A DNA stretch of 64,000 nt from a virus. Each line of letters begins with the position of its first letter. Within the stretch, counting starts at the first letter, position 1. The DNA lies in IMG/VR virus record IMGVR_UViG_3300020021_000004, positions 22,249 through 86,248 of that record; one strand, given 5' to 3'. The translations under genes and the position numbers were made by a program. The notes under the pieces were generated by a model. It did no database searches and was not told the DNA's origin. It worked only from the letters and a program-made list of their open reading frames with translations. Below are positions 18,401 to 25,873 of the stretch, one piece after another.

Positions 18401-19114
18401 GACATCGATCGCATCGATGTTGAAGCTAGTCTCGACCAACAGCTGATCAGTAATGGCTACGGTGTCACTGATCGACCTGGAGAAGGTCAGGCTCGGAGCC
18501 GCCGAATCGGTGACCGCTGCGGTATCGCTGAGGGTGATCGAGTACTGAAGGGACAGCTGAGTGCTGTCCGTGATCGAGGGTGCATCAGAGACACTGATGT
18601 CTGCGATCTGGCCCGCAGCAATCGTTAGATCCTCGGTGATGGTTACCGAGTCGCTGAGGGTGCGGTTGTACTGAGCTGAAGTGCTGGAGCTGTCGGTGAC
18701 GCTGACCGCATCCTGAGGAAAGGTCGTCTCACGCAGCGTCTGATCAGTAACCGCTACAGTGTTACTGAGAGTCCGACCATAGACCCAAGAAAGGGTCGTG
18801 CTGTCGGTGACCGAGATCGTGTCCGAGACCGACACGTCGATCGCCGACGGGTGTAGAATCTCGATGACATCACTGTCGGTGATCGAGATTTGATCGCGGG
18901 TGAACTCTTCCAGCAGAGCGCTGCTGGTGACCGCTACAGTATCGGAGAGAACTAGGCTGTAGACCGCAGCAGTGCGGACGCTGTCACTGATGCTGACATC
19001 ATCGTCGGTGATCTCCGCAAAGCCCGACGTTGATACTGAGATAGTATCCGAGACTTTGATGTCGAGTCGGCTCGCACCATTTGCGAAGAGCAGGAAGGAG
19101 CCAAGACCGGCCAT
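12452..19114 (-). CDS. Giant VTD-repeat fibre/adhesin protein, 2,220 aa
   Basis: From about residue 15 to 2,060 the chain is an almost pure array of DSVSVTD-like units, alternating 17-residue (DSVAVTDQTLRETSFPQ) and 20-residue (DAVSVTDSTTLSIQYSRSLS) spacings, so a 37-residue super-repeat dominates the first two thirds. Later units are all near 20 residues and more diverged. Composition is Ser, Thr, Asp and Val with no Cys in the array, fitting a stacked beta rod. The last ~130 residues are a non-repeat domain (FRYLQTLTARDLCLRLAD...) related to the N-terminus of the next protein, probably the anchor to the virion. A start with GAGGG precedes the ATG. A long tail fibre or whisker is inferred. 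Confidence 0.65.
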   Translation of the reverse strand: MAGLGSFLLFANGASRLDIKVSDTISVSTSGFAEITDDDVSISDSVRTAAVYSLVLSDTVAVTSSALLEEFTRDQISITDSDVIEILHPSAIDVSVSDTISVTDSTTLSWVYGRTLSNTVAVTDQTLRETTFPQDAVSVTDSSSTSAQYNRTLSDSVTITEDLTIAAGQIADISVSDAPSITDSTQLSLQYSITLSDTAAVTDSAAPSLTFSRSISDTVAITDQLLVETSFNIDAIDVTDSTTLSVQYSRSLSDSVAVTDQILRETSFPQDTVSTTDSTTLSAQYNRTLSDSIAVSDQLLVETVFRQDSVSVTDQTSTSIQYSRSLSDSISVATSGDFDLISPAETISVTDQTSLSLSYSISLSDTITVTDSLASATDVSVSDAADVTDSTSASTVYARTLSDSVAVADSIATSAQYDRTLSDTASVTDQLAITVDRSLSDSASVTDSTTLSIQYSRSINDSVAVTDQTLIETTFNVDAIDVTDSTTTAFAYNRTLSDSVAATDQTLRETSFPQDVVSVTDSTTLSIQYSRSLSDTLAVTDQTLRETSFPQDAVSTTDSTTLSAQYNRTLSDSVAVSDQLLVETLFVQDAVSVTDSTTLSAQYSITLSDSITLADQTFRETSFPQDAVSVTDSSTLSVEYGRSLSDSLSVADDVSATTGRITDVSLSDAVSVTDSPSTSLEYAKTLSDSAAVTDSITASLDFSRSLSDSVTVSDQLLVETTFNVDAIDVTDSTLVSAQYSRSLSDSVAVTDQTLRETSFPQDAVSVTDSITLSAQYNRTISDAVSVTDQTLRETSFPQDAVSVSDTIKTSVEYGRTLADSVTVSDQLLVDSVFRQDSVSVTDTATTSLQYSITLSDNVSVTDQKLVDTVFPQDAFSVTDQTTLSIQYSRSLSDSVTFTDQTTIETGFVQDAVSVTDTTSTSFVFGRSLSDSITVTDQTLRETSFPQDSVSSADSTSTSAEYGRSGSDTVSVTDSTTLSAQYSITLSDSITLTDDIEATTNAVLDAFANDIVVVTDQLTAETSYVRSASDTLAVTDQILRETSFPSDTVSVTDNTSTSAEYGRTLADSVSATDQTLRETAFPQDAVSVTDSTTLSIQYSRSVSDSVAITDQTFRETSFPQDAVSVTDSTALSAQYSRTFSDSISITDQLLIETLFVQDAVSVADSTALSIQYSRSASDSVSATDQLFRETSFPQDAVSVTDQTTLASVYGRTLTDSISVTDQATLETSFPQDAISATDSAFSSVEFSRTLSDAISATDQTLTEKAFPQDAVSVSDTLTLAAQYSRTLSDTVSTTDESDATTSAFEAVTVNDAVSVTDSTTLSLEISRSAADTISTTDESETANNDIALSDSVTVSDQLLVETIFGVDVVSLTDSTSRSADFSRTLSDTVSITDQVLDEEVFRSDAISVTDSTVSSVEFSRTLSDVLSATDQALIEKAFPQDAISVTDQLLLAAQYNRTLSDTVSVTDEASTEQETEVNDSVSVTDSTALSVEYGRSFSDSIAVTETLSAGLEKVRTVSDAVSVTDQSVTSLEFSKSLSDTISVTDTDIPSQDKDRSASDTLSVTDQTTLSTVYARTGSDAVSTSDTANASFEVSRAVNDTIVVTDATSIEVHKNVSDTVSVTDQTSLNGDFSRTLSDTFSTTEAVFAGLEKVRTVSDAISVTDALSVEVDKTLADATSVTDTLTLAAEYGRTLSDIVSVTDQTSISSVYNRTLSDSVSITDTASASFEIARAVSDTISVTETLTVDLFQGLSVLVTDAVSITDQLSPSTQYSKTASDAVAVADSAATSFTYERAASDSASVTDSVAVTRELSRSGSDTITVVEQLSPNTDYIRRLQDALVLADQLSSSSQYVRTASDIVSVTDAISIEVRKTVSDAISVTDQAVLVAEYARNLTDTISITETLRASTDYVRTVQDVVDVTDEVQIFAERGVAVQDAIDITDSFSKIVSYVRSASDALVVTEQFQASTDYIRAGQDTVSVTDSITLSTEKDATVQDTVSVTDDVAAGLAIFIDLSDALVVADQLQASTDYIRRVIDSLDLTDLLLVDKEQSRTVSDVMGVSDALFVQVNYTRLPAEAVQIFDDCIVRVYNNGVQPKPTPVGPSKTFRYLQTLTARDLCLRLADRQGMYSPVAVYYTFFQIAASGVPMPVGGRKKAVVGPGVGEYYVVGLAGEQGQPGQWLIRWEIQKTYGSPLQFVEQPFLVQDAAPVEKFQPPRVIKHGWE
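12950..19050 (-). repeat. Degenerate tandem DNA repeats encoding the fibre array
   Basis: The DNA itself is repetitive: blocks such as GGGAAGCTGGTCTCACG and CTGTACTGTGCCGAAAG (plus strand) recur many times with few changes, at 51- and 60-base steps. The middle (about 15.4-18.4 kb) is the most uniform; the two ends are more diverged. Such arrays can change length by slippage or recombination without a frameshift because the unit lengths are multiples of three. Confidence 0.75.
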
Positions 19115-19134
19115 CTAAACCCTCAAAAAAGGAC

Positions 19135-19166
19135 GGGCAGTAGCCATCGTTTGACGACCACTGCCC
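19135..19166 (-). terminator. Probable intrinsic terminator before the giant fibre gene
   Basis: In the sense strand GGGCAGTGG pairs with CTACTGCCC (one G-U), with an inner TCGT/ACGA stem in the loop, followed after GTCC by six T. It lies after the 85-aa gene and directly before the giant gene. A second hairpin (GGTCGC/GCGACC) lies next to the stop codon of the 85-aa gene. If active, the fibre gene would be reached only by read-through or would need its own promoter. Confidence 0.5.
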
Positions 19167-19215
19167 AGACGCAATCGATGTCAATGTCGATGGCGGTCGC
19201 CCAAAAAGCGACCCA

Positions 19216-19473
19216 TTACTGAGTGAACGCCGTGACCTGGTAGTACTGACTTGAGGTCAAGTTGTTGAAGATGGGCTTGATATCCGCGTCCAAGTCAAAG
19301 GCTTCAGTCAATTTGATCCAAAGCAGGGGTTCCGTAGTGATGTTCAGAAGGACTTCGGAAACATTTCCGTTGTAATCCAACGTGTACATGAGCACAGGAA
19401 TTTCGTAACCACCCGCATCTAAAGCAGAGAGCAAGGACGTAGCTTGAGCAGCGTTAACCACAACCTTGATCAT
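19216..19473 (-). CDS. Hypothetical small protein, 85 aa
   Basis: Not recognised. It begins MIKVVVNAAQATSLLSALDA and ends SSQYYQVTAFTQ, with no cysteine or membrane segment. The ATG overlaps the stop of the preceding paralogue by four bases (ATGA), which supports translation. It is the last gene before a probable terminator, so it closes the adhesin sub-block. Confidence 0.55.
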   Translation of the reverse strand: MIKVVVNAAQATSLLSALDAGGYEIPVLMYTLDYNGNVSEVLLNITTEPLLWIKLTEAFDLDADIKPIFNNLTSSQYYQVTAFTQ

Positions 19474-20105
19474 ACCGGAACCTCTTCCCAGGTCATCCCG
19501 AAGATGGCCAACGGAGTGGTGCCCGCAGCAGCAATTCCCTGCAAGGAGAGGCAGTTACCGGGCAGCACGATGAACTTGCCATCCGTACGATCCACCATCG
19601 GAGGACCTGGGGCGACAGCGCCACCTGCGAAAGCATTCAAGGTGAACACAGGACGGAGGATGGCTGAGGTAGCGGCTACAGTCGAGCCAGTGAAGATCAA
19701 GCCTTGACCCTGCGTTGGAGACCCAATGCGATTGCTCCTAGGGGTGAGCTGTGTACCACCAGTCGGGTTGGCATTCGTGGTCTGAGGGTTCCAAGCAAGT
19801 ACGACCGTGCCTGCACCCCAGGTACCCGACACATAACCCATGCTGATATCGATCAGCACCAAATTGACAGGAGATCCAATCGGGTTGTAGAGGGTGAAGG
19901 GCGGAGCCGTACCCAACGCAGTACCGGGCGCCACGCCAGCTGCGGCGTTAGTCCCTGAGTAAATGTTGCCGCGGTAGTTGGTCTCGTAGTAGCTGCCATG
20001 GGCATCGGCAACTGCGGTTGACCCATCCTTGAGGAGACGGGGATCCTGAAGAGTGCCGTCCTGAGCAACCACTACGCCAACACGGCCTTGAATTTCGATA
20101 GCCAT
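19470..20105 (-). CDS. Paralogous virion protein, copy 2
   Basis: 211 residues. It is closely similar along its full length to the product of the gene just upstream: both start MAIEIQGRVG, share the block TLQDPRLLKD, then NPQTTNANPTGGTQLTPRS and end MTWEEVPV or MVWEEVPV. It looks like a compact beta-rich domain that would oligomerise; the family is not recognised. The pair reflects a tandem duplication followed by divergence. Between adhesin and fibre genes, a tail-decoration or fibre-base role is likely. Confidence 0.55.
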   Translation of the reverse strand: MAIEIQGRVGVVVAQDGTLQDPRLLKDGSTAVADAHGSYYETNYRGNIYSGTNAAAGVAPGTALGTAPPFTLYNPIGSPVNLVLIDISMGYVSGTWGAGTVVLAWNPQTTNANPTGGTQLTPRSNRIGSPTQGQGLIFTGSTVAATSAILRPVFTLNAFAGGAVAPGPPMVDRTDGKFIVLPGNCLSLQGIAAAGTTPLAIFGMTWEEVPV

Positions 20106-20136
20106 TTTTACTTCTTCCCTTTAGAGACTTTGAAAA

Positions 20137-20775
20137 TCAGACCGGAACTTCTTCCCAGACCATGCCCAGGAGGATTAGAGGGGCAGTGCCCGCGGCACCC
20201 ACGCCTTGAATCGAAAGGCAGTTGCCGGGCAGCACAAGGAACTTGGCGTCCGAGATATCCATGACTGGAGGGAAAGGGACACCTGCGGTGGATGCCTGAG
20301 CAATCCCTACCGAAAGGAACGGGCGAAGGATCGATTGAGTGGCGGCGACGGTAGAAGCCGTGAAAGCCAAACCCTGACCCTGCGTCGGGGACCCTACGCG
20401 GCAGCTTCTAGGAGTGAGCTGAGTACCGCCGGTCGGGTTGGCGTTCGTGGTCTGAGGGTTCCAAGCAAAGACAAGGGCTACAATACCGAACAAACCCGAG
20501 ACGTACCCGAAAGAAGCCTCAAGGACTGACAAATTGACGGGAGAGCCCGCGGGATTGTAGAGGGTGAAGGGCGGGGCGGTGCCGAGAGCTGTACCGGGAG
20601 CCACGCCAGCTGCGGCAATAGATGCGCAATAGACGTTGCCGCGGTAGTTGGTCTCATAGTACTTGGAGTGAGCATCCGACACCGCCGTCGAGGCATCCTT
20701 CAGAAGGCGGGGATCCTGCAACGTGCCGTCTTGTGCGACGATCGGGCCAACACGACCTTGAATTTCGATAGCCAT
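20137..20775 (-). CDS. Paralogous virion protein, copy 1
   Basis: 212 residues, the upstream member of the tandem pair described for 19470-20105. Differences cluster in the loops around 60-115 and 165-190, which is where surface variation would be expected, while the start and the WEEVPV end are conserved. The leader has GGGAAGAAG-like text before the downstream copy, and this copy follows the 214-aa gene by only nine bases. Function not recognised. Confidence 0.55.
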   Translation of the reverse strand: MAIEIQGRVGPIVAQDGTLQDPRLLKDASTAVSDAHSKYYETNYRGNVYCASIAAAGVAPGTALGTAPPFTLYNPAGSPVNLSVLEASFGYVSGLFGIVALVFAWNPQTTNANPTGGTQLTPRSCRVGSPTQGQGLAFTASTVAATQSILRPFLSVGIAQASTAGVPFPPVMDISDAKFLVLPGNCLSIQGVGAAGTAPLILLGMVWEEVPV

Positions 20776-20784
20776 TTTGCTTCC

Positions 20785-21429
20785 TTACGCAGAACCCAAG
20801 GGTCCCTGATTGTTGCTAGAGCCGAAGGCGTTGCTGAGGATCAGGATCAACTGATCCAACTGGGCGGAGATCACATCAAGCCGGCCCATGAGGGCCAGAT
20901 CCGCCACAAGAACAGTTCCGTCGGTCCTCGTGTAGACCGTGCTAGTAATGTTTCCTGCATCCGACCCCGCCATAACGTTGGCCAAAGAAGGTTGCGGCCC
21001 GCCTTCAGCGGCGTTCGAGGCCAGTACCTGACGGCCCGAGGTGTCGGTGAGCAGCGTCCTGACTAGCTTGCCGTCCGAGCCCGCTATCAAAGATGGGGCA
21101 GCAGTCGGGTTGAGGGCGGTTCCGCTCAAGACGGGGCCCACCACCACCTGACGGTTGTAAGCATCCAACGCCAGAGCTTGGCTCAGGTTCTGGCTGACCT
21201 GCATGGTCCCCAGGGTCAGCTGGTCGAGCACCGCCTGAAAAGCCTGCCTAAGTTCGTCTATGCCCGCCCCACCGACGGGGAACGGGTTGCTGTTGCTGAC
21301 GTCCCCAAAGTCGTTGTCCTGGTGCCCAAGACGGATCTTACTGACCGGGATCTTGGCTCCAGTGCCGGGATCCTCCGTCATGATGGTGTCGCCGCCGACA
21401 CCTGGGTTCAGGACTGTGTTGTCAGCCAT
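20785..21429 (-). CDS. Putative virion protein, 214 aa
   Basis: Not recognised as a family. The opening MADNTVLNPGVGGDTIMTED and the block GAKIPVSKIRLGHQDNDFGD recall small phage structural proteins of the fibre-base type. A helical stretch (IDELRQAFQAVLDQLTLG) lies in the middle and another (LDVISAQLDQLILILSNAF) near the end, compatible with a trimeric helical bundle. Located between adhesins and the duplicated pair, so a role in mounting adhesins is inferred. Confidence 0.5.
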   Translation of the reverse strand: MADNTVLNPGVGGDTIMTEDPGTGAKIPVSKIRLGHQDNDFGDVSNSNPFPVGGAGIDELRQAFQAVLDQLTLGTMQVSQNLSQALALDAYNRQVVVGPVLSGTALNPTAAPSLIAGSDGKLVRTLLTDTSGRQVLASNAAEGGPQPSLANVMAGSDAGNITSTVYTRTDGTVLVADLALMGRLDVISAQLDQLILILSNAFGSSNNQGPLGSA

Positions 21430-21506
21430 CGAACAGGGCCTTCAATCAATGCACTATTGAGGGCATTTCTGAGGGCTTTCGTGGCCCTACGTGCCGTCCT
21501 CTGGCT

Positions 21507-22307
21507 TCAGTCGAAGCTCAGCCACCGCCGGTAGCCCCCTAGAACATCAAAAAAGAGTCCGGCATTGACGAGCGAGTCCGTGACCTTGAGGTCATCGCCC
21601 TTTTGACATTCGACCAAACCGGAGTCCGTGAGCGCTATGGTGTCGGTGCTGAGAGTCCGGTCATAGACGATCCCGACCGACATGTTGGGTTCGTCCGCAT
21701 TCGTAGTGACGGTCCCATTGATGGTCCAGTCTGAGGCGTTCCCAGACTGATCCTGTCCGACAGTGGAACCCAAGTCACAAGACAGGTAGTTGGCTAAACC
21801 TAAAGTGACGATTGGAGCCTTCTGAGTCGACTCATTGAAAATTTGTGTCGAGGTAAGGGCTGTGGGTGACGCCCATTCCTTGTAGGCCGAGCACCTTTGG
21901 TGAACCGTGTTGGACAAGAAGCTGTCGAGAAGCTCCCAAGCGTTCACGCCAGAGTTCGTAGAATCAGATTGGGTAGCGGACTGCAAGACAACGTCACCCT
22001 CTTTGCGCCAATAAACCTTGGTGCCGACGCCAGAGGTCGTGACGACGCACACGAAGACCCATCCAGGGTAGCTTCCGGAGTAGAAAGTCTGATAGCCACT
22101 AGGTGCACCTGTGACGGCTAACCCAAGGTCACCAGAAGCACCGAAGGTCCCGTCACCCGTGATGACGGCGTAGTCAGTGGTGTTTGCGGAGAACCGCATC
22201 TGCATGTTGTCACTTACGAATGACAACATGCGGAACCAGCCCATGCTGATGTTGCTGGACCCGAATCTCAGAATGAGAGAACCGGCGGACGCGCTGTCGT
22301 AGCTCAT
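21507..22307 (-). CDS. Lectin-like adhesin, smallest of four paralogues
   Basis: 266 residues. Residues 1-205 are a concanavalin/LamG-like beta-sandwich candidate. The start MSYDSASAGS, the HQRCSAYKEW block and the APIVTLGLANYLSCDLGSTV block are shared with the two larger genes upstream. The C-terminus carries one or two 'TDTIALTDS' and 'DLKVTDS' units like those of the giant fibre, then a short tail ending WLSFD. It lacks the extra beta modules of its larger relatives. A host- or glycan-binding role is inferred from the fold type and position. Confidence 0.5.
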   Translation of the reverse strand: MSYDSASAGSLILRFGSSNISMGWFRMLSFVSDNMQMRFSANTTDYAVITGDGTFGASGDLGLAVTGAPSGYQTFYSGSYPGWVFVCVVTTSGVGTKVYWRKEGDVVLQSATQSDSTNSGVNAWELLDSFLSNTVHQRCSAYKEWASPTALTSTQIFNESTQKAPIVTLGLANYLSCDLGSTVGQDQSGNASDWTINGTVTTNADEPNMSVGIVYDRTLSTDTIALTDSGLVECQKGDDLKVTDSLVNAGLFFDVLGGYRRWLSFD

Positions 22308-22332
22308 GAGGATCCTTGAAGACGTGGGGCCA

Positions 22333-23754
22333 TCAGAACATCCTGATCTGCGTCCCTAAAAAGCGCCCGAACTCAGCCGCCCGCGTTCCAGTATCGGTCA
22401 CCGCCTGAGCGTCTGTACCTGCGTCGATGTCGTAAAAGACACCCGCTTCATTGAGCTTCAGAGACAGCGTGAGGTGCCACCTGATCTGAGTATCAGTGAA
22501 CGTAGCACCCACTCCGTTGGTAGCTGTAATACGCTTAGATTCCCAACGAGCTGCGTTCTGAGCCGCGAAGGCTCCTACCAGCACACCAAAGTCTGTGAAA
22601 CCTGTCCCTGCATTAGGAGGGAACGCCGTATCCATTTGTGCACTAAAACCAATCACGAGGGCCGGTTGGGATGTATTGGTGACCGTTCCCGCATCCCAAC
22701 CATCAGAGCCTCCCGTGCCCGAAGTGCTGGCCAACCCGTTGTGACCGTCAAGAGGAGCCGTCGTGACGTTCACGCACTCCATGACCCCGATGGTCTTGTA
22801 CTGCGTGGACGTAGAGAAGGTACAAGTGACGTTGATGGTTCCGCTTGCCGTATTGGGGAAGTACGATTGGTAGGCGTCGAAGTTGTCGAACGTATCATGA
22901 ATAGTATTCAAGGGAGACCCCCACGAACCATTCACATCATCCGCGGACGTTATCGTGCGGGTCGTCTGGCTACCGTTATCGCAAGTCGTGTACATGACGA
23001 GCGTCGAGCCCGCCAAAATATTAGTCAACTGACACGTTAGGGTCGTCCCCAGCGTACCGGGACCCGGAGTGTCTTCGTGTATGAAGGCTTGGCGAACGTA
23101 AGCCTTCGTGATGCCCATAGAGGGCTCATCAGCATTCGTGGTAATTGTGCCCGAGACGGTCCAGTTGTTGGCTGCTGCCGATTGGTCGACGCCGATCGTG
23201 TGGCCCGCATCACACTGAAGATAATTGGCCAAGCCTGTGGTGACGATCGGAGCATTCTGCGTCGACTCCGCAAAGATCTGACCCGGGGAGAGGGCGTTGT
23301 AGGCGGTCCATTCCTTGTAGGCCGTGATCCGACAATGAACGTTATGGCTGGTCGGAGGGTTGTTCATTAAGAACAACTGCGTGAACCCACCAGCACTAGC
23401 GGTGCCCAACGTCCCGAAGTGCAGGGCCGTTTCACCCTCAGCCCGCCAGTAACACTGATAGTTGATCCCGACCGTGTCGTCCGCGACCACGCAGAAGAAA
23501 AGCCAAGCGGTGTTACTACCGGTCGCTACAATCTGTGTGTCTGGCGGGCCGTCGGTTGTAAACCCAACTTGGGTGGTTGTGATGTTCGTGCCGTCGGCAC
23601 CGATCACTAACTCGTTAAAGGTGGCTTCACCGTAAAGCAGCGTCCAAAGGGTGGTGCCCGGGTAGGTCACCACCTTCGCCCAAAACATGATGATGTGACC
23701 AAGACCCGCGGTGCGGCTCAGGATCGCTGTTGTGCTGGCGTTGTCGTAGCTCAT
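22333..23754 (-). CDS. Lectin-like adhesin with one extra beta module
   Basis: 473 residues. The N-terminal lectin-like domain (about 1-215, MSYDNASTTAILSRTAG..., RITAYKEWTAYNALS) is followed by one beta-sandwich module (about 230-430; ILAGSTLVMYTTC, PALVIGFSAQMD). The chain ends with FYDIDAGTDAQAVTDTGT, a short form of the VTD motif. The order lectin, module, VTD tail is the same as in the neighbour upstream but with fewer modules, so the set has grown by duplication and module gain or loss. Confidence 0.5.
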   Translation of the reverse strand: MSYDNASTTAILSRTAGLGHIIMFWAKVVTYPGTTLWTLLYGEATFNELVIGADGTNITTTQVGFTTDGPPDTQIVATGSNTAWLFFCVVADDTVGINYQCYWRAEGETALHFGTLGTASAGGFTQLFLMNNPPTSHNVHCRITAYKEWTAYNALSPGQIFAESTQNAPIVTTGLANYLQCDAGHTIGVDQSAAANNWTVSGTITTNADEPSMGITKAYVRQAFIHEDTPGPGTLGTTLTCQLTNILAGSTLVMYTTCDNGSQTTRTITSADDVNGSWGSPLNTIHDTFDNFDAYQSYFPNTASGTINVTCTFSTSTQYKTIGVMECVNVTTAPLDGHNGLASTSGTGGSDGWDAGTVTNTSQPALVIGFSAQMDTAFPPNAGTGFTDFGVLVGAFAAQNAARWESKRITATNGVGATFTDTQIRWHLTLSLKLNEAGVFYDIDAGTDAQAVTDTGTRAAEFGRFLGTQIRMF

Positions 23755-23757
23755 CGT

Positions 23758-25824
23758 TCAATCCAAAAAGGTATGGGACTTGTAGGAGAACCGAAGGTAC
23801 ACGGTGGAGCTTGTTTCAGTATCCGTAATAGCTGGGGTGTCGGTCCCCGCATCCACGTCGTAGAGGGTCCCTGAAGATGCAGGGGCTAACGCGATATGGA
23901 ACCCTACGACGCCGAACCCTGTTGCGGGTCTTGCGAAGGTACCTGTAGCCGACGGAACCACAGCCGCTGTCCCCTGTCCGTTGTCCGCAACGCAAATGAT
24001 GTCCCAACCGCTCGTGTCAGCGAACGCTACACGTTCGACGTATCCCGAAGGTGGTACGAAATCAACGGTCGTGGGGGTGGAGGTTCCCGGATCTGCAACC
24101 CCCACCCAAACGATCTGACATCCGTTAGCTGTAGTGGTCAGGGTGGGGGCTATGACGCTAGCGGGAGTCGCACGGTCATCGTCATGTGTTTCTGAGACAG
24201 GCGTCACTTGAAGAGGCGTCGTAGGGTGAACGCCAGACCACGCGGAGATCACGAGCCCTTGGTTCAAGGTGATGCCAGGAGTGAAGATATAGCTCCCGCT
24301 CCCGACTGCCGATTTCTTGTACCAAACGTAGTAAGTGGCTCCATCAGTGATCGTCAACGAGGCATTGAAGATCTGTGTCCACGTCCCATCGGGCGGGCTG
24401 CATGTCTGTCCGCCGCCGTCACATTCCCAAACTGCTAGGAGGAAGTCCCCTGCCTGCCCAGGGTCCACTGCACTGATGGTGGCCCCGCTCAAAGAGCTAG
24501 CGGTCGAGGACGCTCGATAATTAATGGTCGCAGGATTCAGGGCCGCCATGATGACGATCCACGTATCGGCACCCCCCGTGCTCGTCACATAGTTGCCAGT
24601 CGAACCAGAGCTAACTAGGGCACCATCGTAGTAGCCTGAAAACCCGCTGTCGAGATTCAGAAACGAGGTGCCGTCCACTCTGGAAATAAGAGATCCCGCA
24701 CTCCCTGAAGGAGCAGCCGTCAAAGCATTGTCGTCCCCAAACCATCCGTAAACCAAGTATTCTTTGGCTTTGGCAGCTGAGAACCCTGTGCCGGTAACGG
24801 TTGAGTTGGCACCCCCACTGTTGTTGACCGAAAAATTATCAAACGGAGTCGTGTTGTTGACGCCCGAATAGGCACAGATGATAACGTCGATGTTGCCCGC
24901 CGTACCCGTGGCGGTAAATGTGTAGCTGGAAGACTCTGACGCCCCCGCTACTTTGTACATCATCGCGCAATTGAGGTCTGACCCGCCAGGTCCGCCGCGC
25001 TCTGAAGTCGCGGCCAGAACAGTCCACCCTGTAGACGCCCACAAGCTGACGAAAGCAGAGTTGTAGTTACCTAACCACGCAACCAAGACATCGCCCGCAA
25101 CAACCTCCGTAGGTTTGTTGCACACGCCACTTGAAGCCGAGACAGTGGCGGCACCGCGGATCTCGATCCGCGAGACCAACATATTGGGCTCGTCGGTGCT
25201 GATCGTTAGCGTTGTGCCCGTGACGGTCCAGTTCTGAGCCGCCGCCGACTGGTCATGCCCGATCGTGTGTCCCGCATCGCACTGAAGATAGTTGGTCAAC
25301 CCAGTGGTGACGATCGGAGCATTCTGCTGGCTCTCAGCAAAGATCTGGTCAGGCGTTAACGCCGCAGACGTCGACCACTCCTTGTAGGCCGTGAATCGCT
25401 TATGATTGGTGGACCCACCCCCTGTTCCAACTAAAAAGAACTGATTGACAGTACTAATGTTCGTGTCTGAAACATTAGATGTGTGGAGGAAATTCTCACC
25501 CTCATGACGCCAGTAGGCGGTGACACCAACGCCGTTCACGGCGACCGTGCACACGAAAATCCACGTTGAGTCAGAACCCGTGCTAACGATTTGTAGATTG
25601 CCCCCCTGAGTGTTCACACAGGTGTCGGTGATAACAGGGATACCGCTGCCTGCGATGTCACCGATGCTGTACGACCAGTCGTCCCCGTTACCTACCGCGT
25701 ACAGGGCAGGATCCCCACCATCAACGAACTCGAAGTACCTCACCCAAAAACAAGAGGTGACGCCAAGTGTGCCAGAATTCCGATTAAGTTCGGTGTTGCC
25801 TCCAGAGGTGGTTTCGTAGCTCAT
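23758..25824 (-). CDS. Lectin-like adhesin with two extra beta modules
   Basis: 688 residues, the largest of the set. The N-terminal lectin-like domain (1-215) contains FTAYKEWSTSAALT and GLTNYLQCDAGHTIG. Two tandem modules follow, each with a 'vvaGDVLVAW ... SGVNNTTPFDN' layout: one at about 230-430 and one at 435-650 (SGVHPTTPLQ). The end is LYDVDAGTDTPAITDTETS. Only four bases separate it from the next adhesin. A receptor-binding tail protein is the likely role. The modules resemble Ig-like repeats in other phage and bacterial surface proteins, but I cannot name the family with certainty. Confidence 0.5.
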   Translation of the reverse strand: MSYETTSGGNTELNRNSGTLGVTSCFWVRYFEFVDGGDPALYAVGNGDDWSYSIGDIAGSGIPVITDTCVNTQGGNLQIVSTGSDSTWIFVCTVAVNGVGVTAYWRHEGENFLHTSNVSDTNISTVNQFFLVGTGGGSTNHKRFTAYKEWSTSAALTPDQIFAESQQNAPIVTTGLTNYLQCDAGHTIGHDQSAAAQNWTVTGTTLTISTDEPNMLVSRIEIRGAATVSASSGVCNKPTEVVAGDVLVAWLGNYNSAFVSLWASTGWTVLAATSERGGPGGSDLNCAMMYKVAGASESSSYTFTATGTAGNIDVIICAYSGVNNTTPFDNFSVNNSGGANSTVTGTGFSAAKAKEYLVYGWFGDDNALTAAPSGSAGSLISRVDGTSFLNLDSGFSGYYDGALVSSGSTGNYVTSTGGADTWIVIMAALNPATINYRASSTASSLSGATISAVDPGQAGDFLLAVWECDGGGQTCSPPDGTWTQIFNASLTITDGATYYVWYKKSAVGSGSYIFTPGITLNQGLVISAWSGVHPTTPLQVTPVSETHDDDRATPASVIAPTLTTTANGCQIVWVGVADPGTSTPTTVDFVPPSGYVERVAFADTSGWDIICVADNGQGTAAVVPSATGTFARPATGFGVVGFHIALAPASSGTLYDVDAGTDTPAITDTETSSTVYLRFSYKSHTFLD

Positions 25825-25873
25825 AGGTCCCGATCCGCGTAGGCTCCTCTACCTCTGAGGTGTCAAAAGAAAC

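Noticed and set aside
12950-19050. CRISPR-like array
   Set aside because: The repeats are in-frame coding repeats with no unique spacers between conserved short repeats, and their period (51 and 60 bases) follows the protein unit.
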